From Yponomeuta sedellus (taxonomy: Eukaryota; Arthropoda; Insecta; Lepidoptera; Yponomeutidae): 64,000 nt of DNA. A program made the translations under genes and the position numbers. The DNA is taken from contig OW203724.1 of assembly GCA_934045075.1 (NCBI GenBank), positions 2,286,501-2,350,500 on the forward strand, given 5' to 3'. The notes under the pieces are model-generated. The model searched no databases, was not told where the DNA came from, and worked only from the letters and a program-made list of their open reading frames with translations. This document shows, in pieces, positions 29,298 to 42,600 of the stretch. How positions within the stretch are numbered: the stretch's first letter is position 1; every line of letters begins with the position of its first letter.

Positions 29298-29299
29298 TA

Positions 29300-32200
29300 A
29301 AAAGAATTAACTAACTTAATGCTAAGGAAAAGGAGCATTTCGCTATTGTATAATGTATCTAACGAACGCAACGGACGAGCCTCTAGTTTGCATGGTAAAT
29401 AATTCGTACTAAAGGTAAGTTGTATTTGTGATATGATATGACATATAATTCAATCAGTTAATGTCCATATTTGTACTTCTAAACAGTGACATCGACGAAA
29501 TAAGTTGCATTCTACAACTAAACAATCTATTTCATATTATAATATACTTTTTATGTATAAAGTTATGTATTCAGTCATTGAATTCACTATTTAATAACTC
29601 TCACGAATTATATTTAAAATCATAATACCTAGTGAATTAGCATGATAGCTCGATAAAACGTAAACTAAAAAATATAGGGTACGAGAACGTATGACGTATC
29701 TAAAATTAGTAATTATCTATTAATAACTACAAATTGACTGGTAAATCATAAAAATTCAAAGACTTATTAAAATAAATTGATAATAAATTCGATTAAAACT
29801 ATTTGTAGCAAATGTAAAATTAATTAGGAATCTGACTAGTAAATCAAAACAGTATTCATAACTATCAAAGTACGGAAATAGTTCGATTTGAAAACCAATG
29901 TCTTTTCACTACTTACGCATACACGCGTAAAATGTTACAATATAAAAACCCTCAAACGAAAGTTGCTAACATAAATGCAGAATAACTCTTGGGGGGAGAG
30001 TCTCTTATCACTAGAGTTCACTAGAGTGATATTGGTACGGTAATGGTAGTTTCATTGACACGGCAATGATCACAGAGGTTCCACATTTTATTTGGCTTTG
30101 AGCCCCTAATGATTGATTATACTTCTATGGCAATTTTTATGACTGAAGTGTTTATTTACCTCGCAGTTTCAATATATTGTGCTAGGCTCGAAGAAAAATA
30201 AATTATAAATGGGAAACAATTATATTACAGACATTTAATGAGTAATTATTTAATTAAATGAGTAATTATTTAATGTCCAGAATGAAATTTCTTCGCATAT
30301 TTTCTAATTTTAGCACTAAAATTGGGCTTTATGTCTGGCAATAGGCATGACGAAAGATTTTTAAATCTCTTCCATAGTGTGAGGACACATTTACTAATTA
30401 CAAAATAAATAAATATATATATGTATATATATATATATATATGAAAACTGAAAAAAAATATATATATATATATATAAATTTTTTTTTTCAATAATAAACT
30501 AAAGTTTAACGAAGGTTGAAGCCATTTTTCTAAAATTATTTTTAATCTCTCGCAGTGTCATAGCGTCGAATCTGACGTCACGCCTAGATAAACAAACATC
30601 GTAATCACTAGTAGTTACAACAAAGCACGGGTGAAATTTACCAATGTTAACCGAAGCGTGACGTCACGCGGTGTCGTGGTGTATCAGTCAAAATGGCTGA
30701 AAGGAGTTGGTACTTAATTTCAAACTATTGGTAATCTCTTATTTTTTATAAATACTTTTAATATGCACTTTCCCCTAATATCGTTAAATCTTTGATTACT
30801 TGATACTGTTGTGACGCCTATTGACCGCGACCGTTTTATTCAACTCTCAGAAATAACGGGGAACCACTGCGACGCGGAACCACAAGGCGTCTACCTACAA
30901 CCATCGTATTTTAATGGAGACAACGGGTGCAGTTTATCTTGGCGCGTCGCGTGATTTGATACCCTCCGCGATAAATGAGCGGAATGATGTAGTGTCAAAT
31001 AACAGTCATTGCCATGCTAATATCACTATACTGAACAACTATGAGTTTCTTTAGACTCTAGCCCCTGAAGATTTTGAGAGTTAATAACACTTCGCTTGAC
31101 TATGTGGACGAGAGCGGCGCCCCTGACCACTGCAACTTCTCAGGAAATGTGTATATTACTGCATGATATGCACAATTATTATTAAATTTACGTTCATTTG
31201 TGACCCATTCGATTCTTCAACTCGTAAGCTGTGAAAATAGTCACCGAATTTAGCATTGAACAATCAAACCAGATTATTTTGCACTACTGACATGTTTTGG
31301 ATTTCTATGAGTACAATACCGTTCTGCAATTGTCTGCGAAAACGATTGCAAACATTAATAATACACATTAAAAATACAATCTATATACGAAGTACCTATT
31401 AGGACGACATTCGTCGTAATTGATTAAAAAAATGACACAGCATTCTAATAATGAATGAAAGACTGCAAGAGACACCGGCAAACACTGAGATCACTTTGTT
31501 TTAACTAGATAGATACACTCATAACTGGAAAATTACATACCAGTGCTCGTAGCATGACAATGCGCGAACTTGTTATGCGATTTAACATGATGTCGCGGCT
31601 GAATGCGAATAGTATGTCGCTTATTTTGACAGTTTGCACGGCCTGTATTGCAACGCGTAAAAAACAAAGACGCGCGTTACTGTGCTCCGAGCACTATACT
31701 AGTATAGGTAGCATGACGGTGCGAGTCGTGCGCTTTGTGGCACTAAAAGGTCAAAAGTCCCGACTTTCCAGAACATTGCTAAATTATGACATTCTAACTT
31801 GACAAAACCCACATCGCAGTCCTGATTCCTAGTTTTGGTGATAAGGAGCAGAAATTACTGAAGAGCTAGCCTTGATAAATACCTTAACCTACACTTAATT
31901 TTGATAGCAGGTAAGTTGTGATATAAAGTAATAGATCTATAAAAAAATTCATAGGTATGTGTAGGTACGTGTAAATTCGAGTTTTTTTTTGTAAGCTGAC
32001 CGAAGATTGCGAGGGCTTCTCCTTACTCGGTCCAACGCTGGTTTCGAAGGGCAATATTGAAAGAACCGTTGATTGAACTAGCGACGTCGACAGCACGTTA
32101 GTTTAACTTAATTAGTAACTAAGGGCCAATTTCCGAAGTGGGATTTCACCAATACTTAAGTAACGTTCTGTCACACACTTATCTGGGAAATCGGAAGAGA

Positions 32201-32450
32201 CAGCACTACAGTTATCTATTTACTTAGCAAAACGCTCAATTCAGAAACTGGCCCTGAGTGTATGTGTTTGAATCACCACATCTAATTTACAGCTGTAGGA
32301 GGTCCCACCTGCCCAGGCGGCAAGGGTCTGTTCATTAATTACGGAAGACAATTTCAACCACATTCGGATCCCCAACCCTACCCCGTTTATGAAAAAGTAA
32401 CATTTGTTCGAAGCCCTTCCTCCACATCGTCTTACGTAATAAACAGCCCT
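29300..32450. other. intergenic stretch without recognisable genes
   Basis: Between the pogo-like element and the tRNA-like SINE. It holds the (TA)n run and two TGACGTCA sites (30,573; 30,659). The open frames at 31,554 and 31,884 show no family features. Confidence 0.4.
30408..30476. repeat. (TA)n microsatellite
   Basis: Two TA runs separated by GAAAACTGAAAAAAAA. The tyrosine/isoleucine-rich open frame on the minus strand here is an artefact of it. Confidence 0.9.
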
Positions 32451-32494
32451 AAAACAATATAAAGCAAGTGTATTAATCTTAGAGCTATAGAAGT

Positions 32495-32656
32495 CTGTAC
32501 GTAATACAGAGAATATTGTAAAGAGGTTCGAAAGTTCACTGATGCCGTGAGTCGCCCATTGGCTCAATTGGTAGAGCGCTGGTACGGATAGCCAGAGGTT
32601 GCGGGTTCGAATCCCGGCATGGGTGAAATTTTTAGCCTCTAAATAGGTTTTTAAAA
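32495..32656 (+). mobile_element. tRNA-like SINE with a 39-base target duplication
   Basis: Truncated unit starting at CTGTACGTAATACAG and ending after CCTCTAAATAGG. Flanked by an exact 39-base direct repeat at 32,456-32,494 and 32,657-32,695 (begins AATATAAAGCAAG, ends CTATAGAAGT). Confidence 0.8.
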
Positions 32657-32765
32657 AATATAAAGCAAGTGTATTAATCTTAGAGCTATAGAAGTGTTAA
32701 TTTTAAGACCAAACCGTGCGACGCGACATTTGTCACCGAAGGCGGACTCAGACGCTTCAGTGACA

Positions 32766-32981
32766 GTGCCGGGCCTTACTGTCAGAAGTTATCAAGCCGC
32801 CTCTGACACGACTTAACGTACATGACAGCCGGCACCACCGGCATAACGTGCCTTGCGAAACACCGAAACGCTCGGAAAGTGTCGCTAGCAGTAGTCACGG
32901 GATGGTCACCCATCCAGCACCTGACCGCGCCTGTTGTTAGTGATTGATTCCAATCACCCGGTTCCACTGGGCCACGAGCGC
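32766..32981 (-). mobile_element. 5S-rRNA-headed SINE, 3'-truncated
   Basis: Head at the right edge (GGCCACGAGCGC on the plus strand). The 5S-like block GATGGTCACCCATC and the body GACAGCCGGCACC are present. The tail is missing. It starts about 70 bases right of the 39-base duplication around a tRNA-like SINE. Confidence 0.68.
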
Positions 32982-33312
32982 ACCATCATAATACGTTTTG
33001 GAAAGAAAGTTCTTAAACATCATGTATCTTAGTAATTGTAGTACCTTAAGAACCTTATTTTTTATTCAGAACCTTAGGGCAACAAAATGGCTTTTTTTGG
33101 CAAAAATTAATTGAGTCTTAGGGTCTGAAAATAGCTATTACCAATATCGTGGTTTATGATGATGTTCACTTAGACGTCAGTTTTTTATTCTTGGTGCTGC
33201 CGGTTAAGACCCTGGATCTAGCTCATTAATGTCGAAAGCATCAATTTCTCTTCAGACTTCGCCTTCGCAGAAACGCGCTACCCGCGCACTGCGTGCTTCA
33301 GGGCATAGGTGA

Positions 33313-33318
33313 TTTATT
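33313..33318 (-). terminator. candidate polyadenylation signal of the tetraspanin gene
   Basis: AATAAA on the minus strand, about 235 bases downstream of the tetraspanin stop codon at 33,554. Its position fits a short 3' UTR. The assignment is positional only. Confidence 0.45.
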
Positions 33319-33553
33319 TAACAAACCGCGTCCAACGGCAACGCCTACCTGTACTAAGTATATACATATAGGTAAAGTTACGTTTCACTGTAGTGCTTAA
33401 GACAGATTTTTAGATGGAAAAGGCGTGAGCCTCTTTATGCCGCCCTCAGGGCCTAAACAACCTAATCTACACTAAAGACCGACGAAGTCCAGCAGGATTT
33501 AGTGTCGAACCGCGGTCAGTTCAAAGGTGAATTCGGGGCTATGTCAGTGAGTT

Positions 33554-33652
33554 TCAGTAAAGGTTATTGCTCCGGGGGAAAACGGCGTGAGGCTCCTTGT
33601 AGTTGGGGTCAGGCTGGTTGCGGTACCGCCGGGCAAGCCACACGGCGAATAA
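33554..33652 (-). CDS. Tsp97E: tetraspanin exon 6 (C-terminus and stop)
   Basis: Thirty-two codons plus TGA, after the acceptor CTGTTTCAG. It encodes [19 protein letters not shown] and continues to a C-terminus ending SNNLY. It matches the family's end of segment 4 and its short basic cytoplasmic tail (GVWLA-x-RFRNQ-x-DP pattern). It was found in the right position and phase, 5.7 kb from exon 5. The open frames reported on either strand here are shadows. Confidence 0.92.
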   Translation of the reverse strand, partial: LFAVWLARRYRNQPDPNYKEPHAVFPRSNNLY

Positions 33653-36600
33653 CTGAAACAGTCAATAACACACATTATTATCTGGTTTGGTTTACACACA
33701 TTACTGGGACGCTTCAAGAAAATGCCAGTGGCATAGCTGTCCGTTTTGAACTGTTGAACGGTTTCCCCATTATTTTGCCGTTGCAAATAAACGCGGTTAG
33801 TCACTAAATCTATCATAAAGTAAAGTAAGTAAGTATCATCATAAGTCTACTACTATAAGTGCACAGACATGTGTCTAGCTGGGAATACAAGCATCGCGAT
33901 TTGTATAAAAACCAAGCGTGTCGATTTTTTACCACCTGCTATGAAAGTAGAAGGAAAGTGTGCTCTTCGTACGGTGTAAGGACGTTTGTTGTATTTTTAC
34001 GTCAGATCAGTATGCAATGAGGTATTCTGTCAATTTTTGAGGACGTCCGACTAAGATAATGGCGAAGGATGGGCGGAATGTAGTAGCCGCATTGATGCCT
34101 GGCACTTATATCGGTCACGCAAAGTATGTGTCGATGCGTTGCTTCATATCTGATTCAGCAAGATTCATATCTGTGGTGTTGTGCAGTTATCTACTTCGCT
34201 TAGTGACAAACGGCGTTTGAATGGCGGTATTCGCGGTAAGATTCATAACGCATAACGTTGTTGCGGTAATAAACAGATATAGTCTTTCAGCGGCTCAGCT
34301 GTAGTAGTATAAGTTAGATAGACCCTTCCATAAATTACCTGACACGATAATGAGGAGAATCATTGACGAATAGGGAAGGAAGAGAGAGAGATAAGCTAGG
34401 TACTACTACTACGTAATTTCAATACACTTAATAGAAATGTGTAACTATGTGTAATAAATTTGGAAGTGCTGTTTGAATGTTATAATTTCTATTAATAACT
34501 GCAAAATATGTGACGTCACATTAGGGTCACAATGAGCTCCAAAGAATCATGAAATTGGTGTGACGTAATTTATAGATGGCCTCTTATGACTATGGTTTAA
34601 ATAAATTGTACAAAGGCCGGTCATGCAGCGTGCTACGGAAAAATGTCACCTACCTTAGCGTCTATTACGTTAGCGCTTCTCTCGCTAGTCCTGCTTCAAT
34701 ATCTTGCACTCACCGGTCTGCACCACTTTCATAACCAGAAACAACTAACGTGCGAATGTTGGTGTGTGAAACAATAGGTTTATCATAAAGTGCTACAAGT
34801 GCTTCAAGCGGAGATGGTGATGTGCTCGTGCGGAGAATATAAGAATGAGAATGAAAAAAACATAGTTCGTTGATTGCAACTGCGATCATAGTCTTAAACG
34901 CAGACTGGCGATGAATCTGCTTAATGTATAGTTGCTCAATAGAGTAAGATAGGCATGGTCATGGGTTTTTTTATAACGCGTTTTCTCTCGACCTCTATCT
35001 AGCCCGAGGGCAAAGAGGTCTAGGATTGACACAAGTAGCCTCTTCCCACGAATCTTAAAGAGGTGAAGGTTATAATATAAGCGTTCGGAGAAACGGTCGC
35101 CGGCAAGGTATTCCACGCTTTGTCTGTGCGCATTATGAAGTATGATATAGGCGCTTAGTGCGGAGTTTCGGAATGTCAACCAAGTGGGTGGCAACCACAA
35201 GTGGTGGAGTACTTCAGGCAGTTTTTTTTTTGCACTGTAGTTTACAAACAAATCATATTGCAAAGGTTCCAATTTTAACATCTGAGTCATTTTGAGTCAT
35301 CAATAAAGAGTTTGTATTTGGTAACAACTTTTGTTCGACGAGTTTTTTTTATTTGCACTTTACGCTCTTGGCCAACGTTACAACTTTCGGTAAATCATTG
35401 TCCTAGATAGAAGAATGGACATTCTACTATATACATTCTTATAACCCAAAGCAGAAAAAAACATACATTACAAAAATATTTCAAATGTTTAGCAAAAGTT
35501 GTCATAAATGACTAACTGAAATGTTTCAGAGATTGGGCATTTTAATAATAACCCTATAACCTGTGCAACGTAACTCGCGACCTCGCGCGGTGCGATCTTC
35601 TCAGCTCGTATGTAAATATTTATATGTAGACTTGTAGAGGTACCTATATTTTTATAACAACTAATGGGCGAAACATGTAGAAGACGTATTTTAATGTAGT
35701 AACAACCTTTTATCTGGTGTTTGACGAATAAATAATATTTATCTTTAGCGCGGATGCCTTCTGAATGCGATGCTATTGTTTAGTACCCTCACAAAATAGC
35801 GACAAACAACAGCGATTGCCGTTGGCCATGCTAACCAATCTATTGAACAACTATGCGACTAGTATATAAGGTATACCAGGATCTCATGAAATCAATAAAG
35901 AAAATGTAATTCGGGATTGGGCGAGCGGCTTCAGCCGTCAGGGGAAAATTAATTAGAAGTTCTTGGTAGTACAGAGTAGCAAGAGTGTAGTGCACAGAGT
36001 AGAATTTCCTTTTTCTTTTTACTAATTTACAGAACAGTGCATAGCAGTGTCCCGCAAAGTGCGTGCCGCGGCACAATAATAGAATGCAGGTGTGCTTTGA
36101 AAAAATGTGCTTTGCAAAAATTACCTATTCAAATAATTTTATTTCAACGTAAAGAATTTACATTCTGTTTGCTGAATGTCAATGTACAATGTAAAATGTA
36201 AGCCGCCGCCTTCGGGCCGTATTGTAGTGGAGAAAAAGGCAGCGGAAAAAAAAAACTCCACTCCTATTACAGAGGAAATGCAATTTTCTACCATGTTTAA
36301 CTTCTAACATGCCTTTCTTCTTCGTAGCGTGTCGATTACGTCATTTTTTTGCTCTAGGTTAGGTAGTATATATATTCAAAAATATTTATAGTCTTTATTG
36401 AGATTTTTCGGTGTCACAGATTTGCGCTTACCAACACATTCAGCGATTCATTTTTATATTATAGATTAATTTATGTAACGCTGATGTAGGTGTATAAAAT
36501 ATAAAATTATCTTGTTTAATATTGTTTAGCTGCACTTCTTTTTTCCGTCAATGGTGGTCTGGAAGAAATTACTTTTGGTAACAATGCCGTCAATTGCACT

Positions 36601-39600
36601 GCTATTGTTATTGTTTAAGTCTCTTATGTAATTCCTCATGTACATACAAAAAATATATTTTATCATCTATCTAAATTGAAAATTTTAATTTGTCAACAGT
36701 GTAAAGGAAAGCGCAGGTGATCGTGCTCTTCCACTATAAAGGGAAATTTCCCACCAGGCAGGTCCTATGCCTGGGGAGGTGGGTCCGTCTGATGTCAGTC
36801 GGACGTTATATATTTATGGTATGTAAAACAATATGAAAAACTTTGATTGCGCGATGCAGGACTATTGGAGATTGAAATGCGAGCGCGGAGCTGAGAATTA
36901 TTAAGCTCGCCACAAGTGTAAGTTATTCTTTTTAACAAGTTATTCTTTTGTACACAACGTCATAAAACCCGCTTAAAAGTATGTTAAAAAGTTCAAAATT
37001 GTATTTCGTGAGATCACGGCACCCATATAGACTCTATAGTCCATTTGTTTAGGTGGATAAAAATTTAAACAATCTTTATGCCTCTTTTTATCGAAGTACA
37101 CACTTTTTTAAATCAATTTCTTTACACTTTACCAATTCAATCTGAAATTTAATGTAATTTCATGAAATTCTATTAAAATTATCTAGTAAATGATATTTTC
37201 ATTTATAAAGTGTATATTTCAATAAAAAGACTAATCAAGATTATTTACATATATTTAATTACCTAAATGAATGGACTCTAGTCTAGGCCCGGCTCGTCAG
37301 AAAACTCATACAACGCGGAGGCCTAAGCGAACACAACAGCGAACAAGACAAACGGTAGCAGCAAAGCATGCGGGCAAACACCAATACACCTTGTAGAAAA
37401 TGCCAGTGAAAATGCTGTAGCCGTCGCTGTCGTCGTGATTTAGAGAAATGCACTCGGGTTAGCGCGCGGGTCCTTCTGATTACGGTATCTTACGGTCAAC
37501 CACACACCCAGAAACTGGAAAGTAATTCGGTGCTTGTTAGTCACAGACGCATGCCGCACAAGAAGATAGCAGTCACCTATGAGATTTGTTACAGTGTCCG
37601 ACAAACAACTTGACCAAATGACTTCGCATATATTTCCGGTCTCAATGGGACAAGGGTATGATTCAGGGTGCGCGGTATATGATTAGTCCAATTAACTAAT
37701 ATATAATTTTGCCTACAGTTGCCCCACTGTAGGGCAAAGGCCTTCTTTCAGAGAGGGAGTATGGGCATTATCACCACGCGTGCCTGTAGTGTAGCCAATG
37801 TGAACACCTCCGATACTCAGGTTCCCTCGCGATGTGTTCCTTCACTGATAGCGAGTGGTATTGCTAATATAACTAAGAAAACGTACGTAACTTAGAAAAC
37901 AAAGTTATGGTTACGTGCCGGAATTCAAACCCACGAGCTGTGAATGGGAAGCCAGCGTTCTACTATACCACACGCTCCACAATGAACTAATAACAATAAT
38001 AAAATGGACTTATTTGTCGCTGCATACACAGTCCGACTGTGTGTATTTTTGTTCAAATTATCTGCCGGGCAGCATACTTACCTAAAAAATTCTTAATTAA
38101 AACTGTTTTTATACGGATTTATGCTCGTTTATTATATTTTTTACAATTTTCCAACGTTTCGGCACCTGAAAAAGTGCCGAAACGTTAGAAAATTGTAAAA
38201 AAATGTAATAAACGAGCTTATATCCGTATAAAAACAGTTTTAATTATATCTACTGCTCGTGTTAACCTTAGAAAATACTATAAAAAATTCTCACTTTAAT
38301 AAATTAAGTTATCAAAAGCAAAACTGTCAAAGCCCAAAACGCCACAAATGAAATTCCAAATTCAGGTTTATGATCTTTAAACAATATATTTTCCACATCA
38401 ATCCCATTTTAGGTTCGAGCATTGAGGGCATTATAAACTAACACAGAAACTTGAACCAGGCCCAAAATAAGGGACATGTGGTACAGTATAGTAACCAAGA
38501 CATCACAAACATAAGAAAATACCCAGATCGGCTTTTTATGGAAATCAAATCAATATTTTATTATTACATCGTCGAACCCACGACCCCTACGTTTGCAATC
38601 AAGCCACTAGCACTTAGACCACCGATGCAGTCTAATTTATGAACGTTGTGTTACAGAGAACCCAACTCCAAATAATACATATGAAAATTTGAAGTTAAAT
38701 ATAAATGAATGGCACCGGTTTTACTTATTTCTAAAAAAACTCTGAAAATGCAGTTACAATAGCGTTTCCCTATACCCTGTTTTAGAGGAATCGTATTTAC
38801 AAATAATACTCTAAATGTGGCTTTTAACAACAGCATTATCTCCCCACTATAACATAACATTTACATACAGGCACATACATTGCTTCTGGGCCCACACTAG
38901 GATACCCTGTGTCGTGGGAACCAGTAACAGCGACATCACAGTCATGTAAACATCCGAGAACTGGGGTTTTTTGTCCCCAGCTGGGGTCGGAACTCCGGAC
39001 CTCTCGCATGGGAGGCAGACGCGCTACCACTGCGCCACAGAGGTCGTCAACTATTACAGTTATCAATGTCAAAACGGTATCTTATTGTAGGGCTTTGTTG
39101 ATTACATCGTAATTATTGACTAGCATTACTCGCCATTGTACCTGACTGTACACACCTTCACGGAAAAGCGTGAATTGCCATTACAATCACAAAGACTCTA
39201 TTCACAACATTACATACCGCAAACAAATACTAAACATGACATGTGATGTATTCTCCTGTACAACTTAAGTCAATATTAGATCAAGCTTATTGTTGCAGAT
39301 AAATGTAACTCCCGACAGTAAGTTTACTTAAACAGTGTGCAGAGGATTAGTGTATTGCGTCGAATGATGTTATGAAACAGTTGAAACGGTGTCCTTACCT
39401 CGGTGAAGCTGAAGAAGAGCCCGATACCGCCGCAGAGTTTGAACGCGGAGTCGATGGTTTCCTTCAGTTTCTCCATGCACGGCTCGCATTGGCACCCAGG
39501 CACGTTGTGCATGCGCTCGCAGCAGGTTTTCTGTAAGGCGGACCATATTATTAAGCCAGGTTTTCACGTTCTTAGTGCGCTCGGTCCGAGTTCGCCATCC

Positions 39601-42600
39601 GAGTGAAGTAATGCTTCTGATTGGACGGTTTTTCGTGACAACGCCAAAATAGCCAATCAGAAGCATTAGTTTACTCGGATGGCGCACTCGGACCGAGCGC
39701 ACTAAGACCGTGAAAACCTGGCTTTAGTGAATCTTCTGTAGAGAATAACAAGTATGGCACATAAAACGGATGTTATTGGCGGAAATCGATTAAAGTCATA
39801 GGATGTTGATACTACGTTCTAGGGTACCTACATTCTAGGGTAGGGTATATACGAGTAATTATCACAGATATGAAAACTTTAGCTGTTTACTTTTTGAGAA
39901 AAAAGTATTATAAGACAAACTATGATTTTTATTCCATTGGCCGCACTGGTTAGCACCCCAAAGCGTCTTAAACCACCTGTCCAGGTCATCCTAGTCACGT
40001 GGTACTCAAGTCACGGTCACGTGGCCCCGAACTATGACGTCACAACTTGAAGGTAAGGCCTTTATTATTAGAAAACTTTTAGACTTCAATGAAAGAACTA
40101 AATCTTATATGTTTATTATTATTAGAGTAACATGATATTTCGCATTTTTTGGACACAAAATATTTAAAAGAAAATCATTATCGTTTCTACCCACAGAACA
40201 TAAAAAAAGAGTAGAAGTAGTGACATGACACATTAGTACGAAAACCAGTGTAACCAAACTGATACACATAAACCAAACGCATACTAAGAATGCCAAGCTG
40301 CCATTGGTAAATAAAGTCAATGCCGAAAAGGTGTACATCATAAAAGTTTCGAGTAAAATATGCACCTTTTCAGAATGTTAACAATGATCAAAGTCAAATG
40401 ACAATGATGAAATAAGGGTTGGCATTTTGTAGTAACGCTACTCTACACTAGATGGAACTACCGCCGCGTCGGACCGAAAAAAACTTTTACCTAGTAAGAC
40501 ATAAAGTTCAAAATTGAAAAACAAGTAGATTCTGAGTTTGGAATGGGACAATGCGAGTTCTAGTTTGTCGATAGGGAGAACCTATCGACAAATTATACAA
40601 ACAGTTTAACACATTAACGGCTGAGTACGAATACTGATACTCAGAAGTATTTTTGGCTATTTCTTTTTTGCCTGCGGGTTGACTGGTAGAAAATGCATCT
40701 TTTTTACATTATCTTTTGTGCAATGAAGAAATAATACTAATAGGGTGGATAAATATACAAAAAAACAATGTGGTAGATTTCATAATATTTTAAAATAAAA
40801 TCTCTTATTAAAATTAGCTTTAACCCACTGCTTCGTCGGCGTTAGAAATTATAATAAAAAAAATACTTTGTCTATCTGTACGGCATGTTTCATAAGTAAT
40901 ACTAATTGATGATGGTATTATATAATTTCATTTATACGCGAGAGTCTAACCTGGAAGTGAAGCACATTTTTTCTGGTATTGCTGCATACACGTGCCATCT
41001 TCCGTCTTTTAAGTTATTATGAAGTGTTCATGAAAATGCTCTGAATATATTGTGCTCCTCTTCGTTGGGAACCAATTTTGCCTTCTTATCGCTGCCATCC
41101 ATTTTAAATTTCGTATCCGGTTTCCTTAGGAAAACTAAAGGAAAACTCACTTCCAAATTGTTTTGATTCCGAGAGGGTTGTTTTATCATTGCCTCGGTTT
41201 GCTGTTGTCAAAGGGGTTGAAGTATTAAGGGTAAATAGTAGAATAATAAAAAACCATAAATCAAATAACATAACAAAACAAAAATCTGATGCACGCCAAG
41301 AGAACAACCACTCGAACAGGTAAACAATATAATAAGTAATTTACTTAATGTTTTGAACTGAAGTAAAAAAAACCATATGAGTCGTTTTCAATAACCTCAC
41401 ATTACATCTCGGTTGGAATATTTAAAAATGTAAGATTGAAATTACTTTCATAGTTTCTTAAATATTGCAGTCCCTGATATACTGGTGAAGAAAAATTATA
41501 TCGCGATCTAGCTGTGCTCATGTCTTGTATGTGCTCATGTCATGTCTTGTATGAAAGTAATGTATGAGCTCCAATGACAGTTTTTACATGCACAACCACC
41601 AGCCAGCGACCGGAGCTCATACATTACTACTTTACCCGGCCCGGCGACCGGACGGCTACCGGGTGCATATGAAAAGGCACTTAGGAAGTAGATATAAAAT
41701 AACAATAATTATTTTACCTACTTAGACGAATTGGAATTTACAATACCTAAGTGCCGTTAAGTATGTATGACTACTAAGTCATAGACAATTAATTATCGAT
41801 AGATTTTTATCATGTGTGCCCCCATCCGTAATTGAGTAGAATTCAAATTTTGACAGAAATTTCTAGAGAATGTACACTTTCATCGATGAAAGTTTAACTT
41901 TAGTAACCAGTAAATAAAGGTGGTTTCACTTTCTCATTTTCGGATTGGTTTCCGTGTTCATGTCATTACAAATTTAATTTAAAATCCAATGAAATACGTC
42001 TTGCAGATGAAATGTTACGCCATGATCGGTATATTTTGGTGCCCAACTTTTATTTTTACTGTCTAACACAGCATAACAAGGTAGGTTAACAAAGTTTTCG
42101 CCATTTTTCTTTACTAGAAGCGCACGGCAACTGAAGTCAACAAAACTGTCACCGACTACGCATAGGCAATACATTGCTAATGTGAGGCACGCGGGCACCG
42201 CCCACTTACGACTTCTACTCTTTTATGTTCTGTGTTTCTACCTGCTCTATGGTATAAAAACAATGTCACTTCAATTTAACTCAGATGCAAGTTCCTCATT
42301 GAAGACTTAAATGACATTTAAGAAGTGGTGGTGCAAATAAGCGTTGGAAATTCTTACGTCGACGATGACGCAAGTGGGGTAGTCGGCGGTCCCGTTGACC
42401 AGAAGACGATCCTGGAAGCCGCAGCACTGGAACCGGGTCTGCACTTGCGCCTTCACCCCCATGTCCACCTGATTCCAGCCCTGGATGAGACAATAACTTA
42501 GTCAGTGTGAGAACGGGGTTAAGAAAATGTGTAAAGTACACTTTGTGGCAAAAGGGCTACTATGACATATTATAATAATTATGTAAACTCTGTTAATTAA

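Noticed and set aside
30270..30491. 73-codon open frame rich in isoleucine and tyrosine
   Set aside because: Produced by the (TA)n and poly-T runs.
42296..42541. 81-codon minus-strand frame rich in glycine and arginine
   Set aside because: Shadow of tetraspanin exon 4 in another frame.
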